64,000 bases of DNA from JAGVSR01 sp963786675 (GTDB taxonomy: Bacteria > Pseudomonadota > Alphaproteobacteria > Rhizobiales > Hyphomicrobiaceae). The stretch covers positions 310,001 through 374,000 of the forward strand of contig CAWAZY010000004.1 of NCBI GenBank assembly GCA_963786675.1. Reading direction: 5' to 3'. Below the pieces are notes generated by a model. The model was given only the letters and a program-made list of their open reading frames with translations, was not told the DNA's origin and searched no databases. Both the position numbers and the translations under genes were made by a program. Below are positions 57,151 to 64,000 of the stretch, piece by piece (position 1 is the first letter of the stretch; each line of letters opens with the position of its first letter).

Positions 57151-58617
57151 TTACTCGGCCGGGCTGCGGCGCAGCGGGCTTGCCGGAAGGTTGCGCCAGA
57201 TCGCCATTTCGATTTCGAGCCACCGCTTGGCCACGACGTAATTCATCAACGCCGCTGTAACGAGCGAGATCGATGTCGCCGTTGCCGCGCCGATCAGACC
57301 GAACGGCGGGACAAGCGCGAAGTTGAGCGCCACGTTGAGCAGCGCCGTCACGATGAGAACCGCCGCGCAAATCTGGTGCTCGCCCAGCATCGACAGCAGC
57401 ACCTCCGCCGGCCCAAACGACGAGCGGAAAAGAAAGCCGATAACCAAAATGAACATAACGGGGTAGCCGGCGTCGAACTGCGGGCCGAACAACCACAACA
57501 GCGGTTTGCCAAGCACTAAGATGATCGCGGCGCCCAGCAGCGACGGCCAGAATGTCCAGTTGACGCTATCGCGCACGAAGGCGCGCAGTTGTTCCGTATC
57601 ACCGCGCGCGTTGAGAGCGGCAAAGCGGTTCGCCACCGCACTGCCGACGGCGAAATGGACGAACATGATGAGGCTCATGGTCTTGGCTGAGGCGAAATAG
57701 ATGGCGACATCCGTCGGCGTCATGTAGCGCGAAATGACCAGAATATCGGTGTTCTGTAACATGAGCTCGGCCGCGGCGACGACGACGAGCGGCAACGACA
57801 CCGTGAACCACTTATTGAATGCGTAGGTGCGCTCGCCCTTCGGCACGACTTCCGCGAGGCGGGCATTGAGCATCACTGTTTGCGTAATGGCGGCGCCCCA
57901 GGTGGCGATAATCGCTGCCCCGGCCGCCGTGGTCGCCGTCATCGGCAATCCGAGCACGGACGCTGCGCCCATCGCCACAAGCACCAGCAGCGGACGCAGT
58001 ATGTAGGGCGGGAACAAGCCGCTCCAGATCCACGCCTGCCCGCGCCCAATACCGTCTTGAACTTCCGTCAGCGCGAACAGGGGAATGCACACGAGCGCCA
58101 GATAGGCCGGCAGCAGATAGGGGCTTTCCAAGTGTTTGCCGAAGAGCCACAAGCCAGCCATGCCAAGCAGGGCAACAGTCGTTCCGGCCGCCAGCGCGAA
58201 GAGCCGTCCGCCACGCACCAGCGCACGAAATCCATTCAGGTCCCCCTGTTCGCGATATTCCGGCAGCAACCGGACCATGACGACGTTGAGACCGAGATGG
58301 GCGACACCGCCCAGGACGAGAACCCACGTCCAGACGAAGACGTAGATTCCGTAATCGTGGCTGCCGATCCAGCGGGCGAGAATGATCTGCGAGAAGTAAA
58401 GCAACGCCGCGCTGGCGAGTCGCACGCCAAAGGCGACGACGGCGTCGCGCTGCGTGCGCGCGCGATCGTCGCTCCCCAAAACGAGGTCGCTCACTGCCGT
58501 GCGGACGCGTTGAATCACCCGACCAGTTCCTGCGCGAAGTACCCGGACATCGTCGATCCGCTGGGCAAGAAAGCCGCGGTTCCCTCGGTGGCCGAGCGCC
58601 ATATCAGACGACATCAT
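57151..58617 (-). CDS. Polysaccharide flippase (Wzx/MATE-like, 12-14 helices)
   Basis: 488 residues, mostly membrane helices. VVAFGVRLASAALLYFSQII then LARWIGSHDYGIYVFVWTWV opens the pump-like fold, typical of O-antigen or exopolysaccharide flippases, and FGLIGAATATSISLVTAALM is the family's late-helix motif. The N-terminal 45 residues are basic and cytoplasmic. It would move undecaprenyl-linked sugars across the inner membrane. No glycosyltransferases are adjacent. A small conserved gene lies 24 bases upstream on the same strand. Confidence 0.83.
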   Translation of the reverse strand: MMSSDMALGHRGNRGFLAQRIDDVRVLRAGTGRVIQRVRTAVSDLVLGSDDRARTQRDAVVAFGVRLASAALLYFSQIILARWIGSHDYGIYVFVWTWVLVLGGVAHLGLNVVMVRLLPEYREQGDLNGFRALVRGGRLFALAAGTTVALLGMAGLWLFGKHLESPYLLPAYLALVCIPLFALTEVQDGIGRGQAWIWSGLFPPYILRPLLVLVAMGAASVLGLPMTATTAAGAAIIATWGAAITQTVMLNARLAEVVPKGERTYAFNKWFTVSLPLVVVAAAELMLQNTDILVISRYMTPTDVAIYFASAKTMSLIMFVHFAVGSAVANRFAALNARGDTEQLRAFVRDSVNWTFWPSLLGAAIILVLGKPLLWLFGPQFDAGYPVMFILVIGFLFRSSFGPAEVLLSMLGEHQICAAVLIVTALLNVALNFALVPPFGLIGAATATSISLVTAALMNYVVAKRWLEIEMAIWRNLPASPLRRSPAE

Positions 58618-58641
58618 GCCTCAACAGGCTCTAGGATCAGA

Positions 58642-58866
58642 TTAAAGCGCCTGCTGACGGGCGACTTCACGCCGCCGTACCCGCTCGGCAACGCCCGCCC
58701 AGGCCCAGCAGCGCCCAGCATCGCCGCTTTGACTGTGCACACTGGAGAAAAATTCCGCGACATCCGCCGCATGCCGGCCATGGCGGCCCTCGAGCACGGC
58801 AGCCATGAACTCCACCTCTTGCGGGGTTGGAGTTGCATCTTCATCCGGGTGCCAACCAAGTGACAT
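58642..58866 (-). CDS. Small conserved hypothetical protein
   Basis: 74 residues. MSLGWHPDEDATPTPQEVEF then AADVAEFFSSVHSQSGDAGR and CWAWAGVAERVRRREVARQQ. The ending with RCWAWAGVAE followed by an arginine-rich helix is a pattern I recall from small alphaproteobacterial proteins of unknown role. AGGACAGG precedes the ATG. Possibly co-transcribed with the flippase gene that follows. Confidence 0.65.
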   Translation of the reverse strand: MSLGWHPDEDATPTPQEVEFMAAVLEGRHGRHAADVAEFFSSVHSQSGDAGRCWAWAGVAERVRRREVARQQAL

Positions 58867-58986
58867 AAGCCTGTCCTGCACGTTGCGATCTCGAACAGGT
58901 GAGAAGCAAAAACAGAGCCATGGCCGGCGGCGGCAGCGCACCGGACCCAGAACTTTCAATTTTTTATTTTAATTACAGCGTCTTAA

Positions 58987-60156
58987 CTAGGGCGCCGACA
59001 CGGAATTCGCGGTGGGGCCGTCTGACTTTTCCGGCGCTGTCTTGACGTGGGCCGCCGTCGCGGCTGTGCCGTCCTCGGACGCTGTCGGCTTGAGGCGGGT
59101 CACCTTTGGCAGATCACCACCAGCCCCCTTGGTTTCGTCGCCACTGTTGCCCGCGTCTTTCTTCTTCTTTGCCGCCGCGGCTTTGGCAGCCCTTTCCTTC
59201 TTGGCCTTGGCGGCCTTGATCCGGTCCTTGCGCGAGACCACCGCCGGGTTGCGCTTTCCGTTGCCACAGTCCCAAGACTGGATCGTGGCGCGCACGCTCT
59301 GCGGACCCCGCGCATTCTGCGCGACCGGCAGATTGTCGATGGTCTCAGTGTTGAACAGCTGCTTCCAACCGAACTGCTGGAAACCATGTTCCAACAGGCT
59401 CGCGGCGCGGACATTGCGGTCTCCGCCGGAGGGCTCGCCAAGCACGACGGCCATCAGGCGGCGGCCATCGCGCGTCGCACTCGCAACGACGTTGAACCCG
59501 CTGTCGCAGATGAACCCGGTCTTCAAGCCATCCGCGCCTTCAAACGACTTAAGCAGGCCGTTGTGGGAGGCGAGCCGGATCTTGCCGATGCGCATCTGCG
59601 TCATCGACCAATATTCCGCGAATTCGGGAAACTCTGCGGTCACGGCCCGGGCCAGACGGGCCAGGTCCCGCGCCGTCGTCACCTGCATCGGCGCCGGCAG
59701 CCCGTTGGGATTGACGAAGACCGTGCGCGACATGCCCAGCGCGCGCGCCGTGGCATTCATATCGGCTACGAATTGCACTTCCGATCCGGAGATCTTTTCC
59801 GCCAGCATCACCGCGACATCGTTCGCCGATTTGATGATCAATGACTGTAGCGCCAGCTCGACGGTGAGCTGGCCGCCAACTGGAAGCCCGATCTTGGACG
59901 GGGGCTGCTGGTGGGCGCGCTCGGAACACACGACCTTGTCGTCCAGCCGCATCTTGCCGGCTTTGATCGCCTTGAACGCCAGATAGGCCGTCATGATCTT
60001 GGTCAGCGACGCGGGATGCCACTGGTCGTCCATCTCTTCCGCGTAGAGCACCTTGCCGTCGGATGCATCGAACAGCAGCGCAGGGCCCGCCGCCGCCGGC
60101 CGCGGCGCGACTGCGAGGCAGAGCAATATCAACGAGACAACGGGCTTCAAGCGCAT
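58987..60156 (-). CDS. D-alanyl-D-alanine carboxypeptidase (PBP5/6 type) with a Lys/Ala-rich tail
   Basis: 389 residues with signal peptide VVSLILLCLAVAPRPAAAG. The three active-site motifs are SLTK (HPASLTKIMTAYLAF), SAN (IIKSANDVAVMLAE) and KTG (GADGLKTGFICDSG). The C-terminal domain and amphipathic anchor of E. coli PBP5 are replaced by a roughly 110-residue extension rich in Lys and Ala (KAAKAKKERAAKAAAAKK), which may bind the wall or nucleic-acid-like polyanions; this is inference. It trims the terminal D-Ala from peptidoglycan stems. GGAGGG precedes the ATG. Confidence 0.9.
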   Translation of the reverse strand: MRLKPVVSLILLCLAVAPRPAAAGPALLFDASDGKVLYAEEMDDQWHPASLTKIMTAYLAFKAIKAGKMRLDDKVVCSERAHQQPPSKIGLPVGGQLTVELALQSLIIKSANDVAVMLAEKISGSEVQFVADMNATARALGMSRTVFVNPNGLPAPMQVTTARDLARLARAVTAEFPEFAEYWSMTQMRIGKIRLASHNGLLKSFEGADGLKTGFICDSGFNVVASATRDGRRLMAVVLGEPSGGDRNVRAASLLEHGFQQFGWKQLFNTETIDNLPVAQNARGPQSVRATIQSWDCGNGKRNPAVVSRKDRIKAAKAKKERAAKAAAAKKKKDAGNSGDETKGAGGDLPKVTRLKPTASEDGTAATAAHVKTAPEKSDGPTANSVSAP

Positions 60157-60397
60157 CAGGGCCCTCCGTGAACCACCTCGTATAACATTCCAGACTAGGC
60201 CTGCAATGTCAGGGACAGTACGAACTGCGGCTTGAGGGCCACAACGGCCTGCCACACCTGGGGTTTGACGGTCCCAATTGGGAGCCTGTCGGACGTATGC
60301 ACGGGCCGATCACACGCCCGTTTGACGCCGCGCCCACTTCAAGGCTCGGTACCGGATGGACCGCGCGGCAGCTCGCGAACCCATCGCGCCAGTAAAA

Positions 60398-60483
60398 TGG
60401 TGCCTCAGGAGGGACTCGAACCCCCACACCCTTGCGAGTAGCAGATTTTGAGTCTGCCGCGTCTACCGTTCCGCCACTGAGGC
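60398..60483 (-). tRNA. tRNA-Leu (anticodon CAA)
   Basis: 86 bases with encoded CCA. The acceptor stem GCCTCAG pairs with CTGAGGC, the anticodon arm is GCAGA-CTCAAAA-TCTGC giving anticodon CAA, a long variable arm typical of Leu is present, and the T arm holds GGTTCGAGTCC. Reads codon UUG. Confidence 0.96.
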
Positions 60484-60560
60484 CTTGATCCTGCCCGAAC
60501 CCATGCAGGAGCGGCGCACTTAACCCGAAGCGATAACAACCGTCAACGCGGCTGGCGGCG

Positions 60561-60911
60561 CTATTTCCAGGTAAAAGTCGAACGCCCGGTGCCGTGTACA
60601 TGCTCCGTGATGGAGACATGCTCGCCGACAACCGGGAGCGTCGTCTTCATCGCCAGCACATGGACCTCGCGACCGTCGTCGAGCTTCACGTCCACATCGA
60701 CGCCCTTCTGGATGGCCTGTGAGTTAAGGCCGGCCAGCGGGGCCACAGTGACGATGGTTCCCGTCGCTGTGCGTTTCTCGACATGCCCGTCGCGGTCGGT
60801 GAACCACAGGGCCCCCGCGAACAGGGCCGCGCACGCGGCGGCAATGGCACCACGCTTCAGCCACTGCCGGCGGATTTCGCGTTCGAATTTCTTGCGGGTT
60901 TCTTCGCGCAT
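60561..60911 (-). CDS. Small membrane-anchored protein of unknown function
   Basis: 116 residues. A basic N-terminus MREETRKKFEREIRRQWLKR is followed by one helix GAIAAACAALFAGALWF and a beta-rich periplasmic part (ATGTIVTVAPLAGLNSQAIQ, VDVDVKLDDGREVHVLAMKT). The last part resembles a small OB-like barrel. It follows ecm by 17 bases on the same strand and is probably co-transcribed with it, but no functional link is evident. Confidence 0.7.
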   Translation of the reverse strand: MREETRKKFEREIRRQWLKRGAIAAACAALFAGALWFTDRDGHVEKRTATGTIVTVAPLAGLNSQAIQKGVDVDVKLDDGREVHVLAMKTTLPVVGEHVSITEHVHGTGRSTFTWK

Positions 60912-60928
60912 GCTTGTCTACTCAGCTC

Positions 60929-62932
60929 CTAGGCTGCCTTGGCCGCGCCGCCGACAAGGCGGACGATATCGGCCATGATGTCGTTCAGCTGGAAGTCCTT
61001 GGGCGTATAGACGGCGGCAACCCCAAATGCCTTCAGCGTCTTTTCATCATCGGGCGGAATGATACCGCCGACCACGACCGGCACGTCGCCAAGACCTTCC
61101 TTGCGCATCCGCTCCATCACGTCCTTGACCAGCGGCACGTGGCTGCCGGAGAGAATGGACAGCCCGACGACGTGGACGGCTTCGTCGAGCGCGGCGCGCA
61201 CGATCTGCGCCGGTGTCAGGCGGATGCCTTCGTAGACAACTTCCATGCCGACGTCGCGGGCGCGGACGGCAATCTGTTCGGCACCGTTGGAATGACCGTC
61301 GAGCCCCGGCTTGCCCACCAGGAACTTGATGCGGCGACCCAGCTTGTCCGATGCGGCTTCGACCGAGGCGCGCACCTCATCGAGTCCGGCGCCATCGCGC
61401 TGCGCGGCCGCCGCCGCAACGCCCGTGGGCGCCCGGTATTCGCCGAAGATCTGGCGCAAGGCGGTGCCCCATTCGCCGGTCGTAACACCCGCCCGCGCAC
61501 ACGCGATCGAGCTTTCCATGATGTTGCGGCCTTCCTTAGCCGCGCTTTCAAGTGATGCCATGGCGGCAGTCACGGCCTTGGCGTCACGCGCCGCGCGCCA
61601 CGCCTTGAGGCGCTCGATCTGTTCGGCTTCCATGGCCGGGTCCACAACCATGATCGCGCCCTCGCCCGTCGTCAGCGGCGAGGGTTCGGTTTCCGTCCAC
61701 TTGTTGACACCGACCACGATCTGCTCGCCCGTCTCGATTCCAGAAAGGCGGTTGGTGTTGCTCTCCACAAGTCGGCGCTTCATGTAGTCGATCGCCGAGA
61801 CGGCGCCGCCCATGGCCTCGATGGTCTTGAGCTCGGCCTTGGCCTCTTCCTTCAAAGCCTCCACCTTGCGCTTGATCTCGATCGATCCGTCGAAGATGTC
61901 GCCGTATTCGAGCAGATCGGTTTCGTAGGCCAGAATCTGCTGCATGCGCAGCGACCACTGCTGATCCCACGGCCGCGGCAGGCCCAGCGCCTCGTTCCAG
62001 GCGGGCAGCTGGACGGCGCGCGCACGCGCGTTTTTCGACAGCGTGACAGCCAGCATCTCAAGCAGGATGCGATAGACGTTGTTCTCGGGCTGCGGCTCCG
62101 TCAATCCCAGCGAATTGACCTGCACGCCATAGCGGAACAGCCGGTTCTTCGGCTCCGTCACGCCGTAGCGTTCAACCGTGATTTCGTTCCATAGCTCCGT
62201 GAAGGCGCGCATCTTGCACATCTCGGTAACGAAGCGCATGCCCGCATTGACGAAGAACGATACGCGCCCGACGACGTTGCCGAACTCGGCGGCCGGGACT
62301 TCACCCGATGCCTTCACGGTGTCGAGCACGGCGAGCGCCGTGGCCAGCGCGAAGGCCAGTTCCTGTACCGGCGTCGCACCGGCCTCCTGCAGATGGTAGG
62401 AACAGACGTTGGTCGGGTTCCACTTGACCACTTCCTTTGTCGAAAAGACGATCGTGTCCTTGATCAGCCGCATCGACGGTTCGGGCGGAAATACATAGGT
62501 CCCGCGCGACAGGTATTCCTTGATGATGTCGTTCTGAATGGTGCCCGTGAGCTTGTTGCGTGGCGCCCCGGTCTCGTCCGCGAACGCAACGTATAGCGAC
62601 AGGAGCCAAGCCGCCGTCGCGTTGATCGTCATGGATGTGTTCATCTGGTCGAGCGGGATGCCGTCGAGCAGGGTGCGCATGTCGCCCAAGTGCGAGACCG
62701 GCACGCCGACCTTGCCGACTTCGCCCCGCGCCAGTTCATGGTCGCTGTCGTAGCCGGTCTGGGTCGGCAAATCGAACGCGATGGAGAGGCCCGTCTGCCC
62801 CTTGGACAGGTTCTTCTTGTAGAGCGCATTCGACTTGGCCGCAGTCGAGTGACCGGCATAGGTCCGGAACAGCCAGGGCTTATCCCGCTGCCGCTCTGAA
62901 GCCGCTGCCTTGGTCTCGTGCTTGTCCGCCAT
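60929..62932 (-). CDS. ecm: Ethylmalonyl-CoA mutase (coenzyme B12-dependent)
   Basis: 667 residues on one chain. The catalytic barrel opens KPWLFRTYAGHSTAAKSNAL and has GQTGLSIAFDLPTQTGYDSD and LTGTIQNDIIKEYLSRGTYV. The C-terminal B12-binding domain holds KPGLDGHSNGAEQIAVRARD, the D-x-H-x-x-G motif with the cobalt-binding histidine, and VVVGGIIPPDDEKTLKAFGV. The sequence and length fit Ecm (formerly MeaA) rather than methylmalonyl-CoA mutase. It rearranges (2R)-ethylmalonyl-CoA to methylsuccinyl-CoA in the ethylmalonyl-CoA pathway for acetyl-CoA assimilation. The divergent ccr gene a short distance away encodes the preceding carboxylation step, which strengthens the call. Confidence 0.93.
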   Translation of the reverse strand: MADKHETKAAASERQRDKPWLFRTYAGHSTAAKSNALYKKNLSKGQTGLSIAFDLPTQTGYDSDHELARGEVGKVGVPVSHLGDMRTLLDGIPLDQMNTSMTINATAAWLLSLYVAFADETGAPRNKLTGTIQNDIIKEYLSRGTYVFPPEPSMRLIKDTIVFSTKEVVKWNPTNVCSYHLQEAGATPVQELAFALATALAVLDTVKASGEVPAAEFGNVVGRVSFFVNAGMRFVTEMCKMRAFTELWNEITVERYGVTEPKNRLFRYGVQVNSLGLTEPQPENNVYRILLEMLAVTLSKNARARAVQLPAWNEALGLPRPWDQQWSLRMQQILAYETDLLEYGDIFDGSIEIKRKVEALKEEAKAELKTIEAMGGAVSAIDYMKRRLVESNTNRLSGIETGEQIVVGVNKWTETEPSPLTTGEGAIMVVDPAMEAEQIERLKAWRAARDAKAVTAAMASLESAAKEGRNIMESSIACARAGVTTGEWGTALRQIFGEYRAPTGVAAAAAQRDGAGLDEVRASVEAASDKLGRRIKFLVGKPGLDGHSNGAEQIAVRARDVGMEVVYEGIRLTPAQIVRAALDEAVHVVGLSILSGSHVPLVKDVMERMRKEGLGDVPVVVGGIIPPDDEKTLKAFGVAAVYTPKDFQLNDIMADIVRLVGGAAKAA

Positions 62933-63151
62933 TGTCTTGTCCCTGGGCCCAGTGTCCGCGATGCGCTGTCATTTAAACTAAACGACCGCCGTGGCAACGC
63001 AAACCGCCCCTCCCGTCGCAGGCTGGCAGGGTCCGACCGCGGGCGGACCTGCGCGCAGGCCGTGCCGGAAGAGGACCGCCTCATTCGGGGATTGGGGGCA
63101 GACGTGACCGGGACCGTGCCGGGGGCCTCAGATGGCCGTGTGAATAGCGGC

Positions 63152-63499
63152 TCAAGACTGGAGGTCGGACCGCTGGCTTTTCACATTCGGCCGGAAAATG
63201 TCGCCCACGGCCTGAAGGAAGCGGTAAAGGCAGAGGGTTGCCAGGAATCCGGCCGATATCCCCACAACGGCGAGTACCATGACGTCGGTATCGTAGGCGT
63301 TGGTGATGCTGACGGCCAGCTGCCGGGCGGTCAAATAGGCCACGAGCCCACCCAGGGCCATGCCCGGAATGAATAGGGCCGTGATCAATTTGCTGTCCAC
63401 GGCGACGTGAATGAGCACGCAGGCGCCGACCAGCATGACGATCAGGACCGCCGTGGCGAAATTGTCTACCTGCAGAAGGTCATGGAACAGATCGGCCAT
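63152..63499 (-). CDS. Small three-helix membrane protein
   Basis: 115 residues. Helices are FATAVLIVMLVGACVLIHVA, ITALFIPGMALGGLVAYLTA and VMVLAVVGISAGFLATLCLY. The short C-terminal tail is polar. It lies between ecm and ccr on the ecm strand. I do not recognise a family. Confidence 0.7.
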   Translation of the reverse strand: MADLFHDLLQVDNFATAVLIVMLVGACVLIHVAVDSKLITALFIPGMALGGLVAYLTARQLAVSITNAYDTDVMVLAVVGISAGFLATLCLYRFLQAVGDIFRPNVKSQRSDLQS

Positions 63500-63746
63500 G
63501 GGGTCGCGCCTTGCCTGTTTCCGGGGTCCAAAATGCAGACCACGCCAGTTCCAAATGGAAATAGGACAATACGCCCCTAGCGTTAACAGGCCGTTGATGG
63601 AGGACGACCGCTGAACGAAGCCCCCTTTATTGCGCCGCGAAAAAATGCTTGAAACACTCCCGTCATAAAAAAACTGGCAGGCGGGCTGGTTTCGAAAGAA
63701 GCAGGTCCGTTAGGGGATCGACGACGGTTCAGGGAGATTCGGGAGC

Positions 63747-64000
63747 ATGTCGAGCCAAAATACCGCCACGAAAGGCCCGTCCGAGGGCGGCGTGGGGGCG
63801 CCGGCCATCGTAGCCGCGACAAAAGATCTGTATGAAATCGGGGAGATTCCGCCGCTCGGCCATGTCCCGAAGAACATGTACGCCTGGGCCATCCGGGCCG
63901 AACGTCACGGCGATCCGGATAAGGCCATGCAGGTCGAAGTTCTGCCGACCTGGGAACTCGATAGCCACGACGTGCTCGTTTTGGTGATGGCTGCCGGCGT
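63747..64000 (+). CDS. ccr: Crotonyl-CoA carboxylase/reductase (partial, runs off the window)
   Basis: The first 84 or so residues are visible, from an ATG with GGGAG upstream. LYEIGEIPPLGHVPKNMYAW then AIRAERHGDPDKAMQVEVLP and SHDVLVLVMAAGV match the N-terminus of Ccr closely. The enzyme reductively carboxylates crotonyl-CoA with NADPH and CO2 to ethylmalonyl-CoA, the defining step of the ethylmalonyl-CoA pathway. Divergent from ecm and a small membrane protein gene. The catalytic domain lies outside the window. Confidence 0.9.
   Translation, partial: MSSQNTATKGPSEGGVGAPAIVAATKDLYEIGEIPPLGHVPKNMYAWAIRAERHGDPDKAMQVEVLPTWELDSHDVLVLVMAAG

Overview
The window looks like chromosome from a GC-rich alphaproteobacterium, probably of the Hyphomicrobiales and possibly a serine-cycle methylotroph. 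This is inferred from gene content. Ethylmalonyl-CoA mutase and the start of crotonyl-CoA carboxylase/reductase lie together at the right end. A serine-glyoxylate aminotransferase lies near the left end. The SOS operators have the alphaproteobacterial GTTC-N7-GTTC form, and there is a Zur-type palindrome. I see no prophage, insertion sequence, CRISPR array or rRNA; one tRNA-Leu (CAA) is present.

Layout. 1-3.6 kb: partial polysaccharide pyruvyl transferase, an amidase, sgaA. 4.1-9.1 kb: a minus-strand operon of coiled-coil protein, OmpA-domain membrane protein, Rab/Ras-like GTPase, histidine kinase and response regulator. 9.2-15.3 kb: orphan TRAP binding protein, thioredoxin-like protein, DUF1007 plus NicO metal exporter, znuA, L,D-transpeptidase. 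15.6-21.7 kb: the SOS mutagenesis cassette imuA-imuB-dnaE2 behind LexA boxes. 21.9-26.7 kb: secreted protein, cupin, ggt, thiO-like oxidase, ubiE. 26.7-32 kb: BigR-like ArsR repressor with a DUF2892 protein, divergent from an RND efflux pair. 32-35.5 kb: hisA, a small protein ending in a beta-clamp motif, a Cas2-like protein behind two LexA boxes, ispG. 35.5-38 kb: zur-znuC-znuB with a Zur box. 38-44 kb: a very large coiled-coil membrane protein, a TadG-like vWA protein, a FAH-family enzyme. 44-50.5 kb: acyltransferase, class A PBP-like protein, ECF sigma and anti-sigma pair. 51.4-56 kb: a two-gene module of a winged-helix-like protein and a double ATPase (AAA plus HerA-like). 56-64 kb: CAP lipoprotein, flippase, D,D-carboxypeptidase, tRNA, ecm, ccr.

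Themes. Three DNA-maintenance loci stand out: the imu cassette, the SOS-controlled Cas2-like gene next to a QLSLF-tailed protein, and the AAA-HerA module whose last residues include QLKLF. Zinc supply is split between zur-znuCB and a distant znuA, each with a Zur-like site. The GTPase operon joins a eukaryote-like small GTPase to an envelope protein and a two-component pair.

Data quality. About eleven genes, including the normally conserved ubiE and dnaE2, are broken by single-base shifts, several of them extra bases in short homopolymers, with the protein continuing intact in another frame. I treat these as likely sequence errors and give whole-gene extents.
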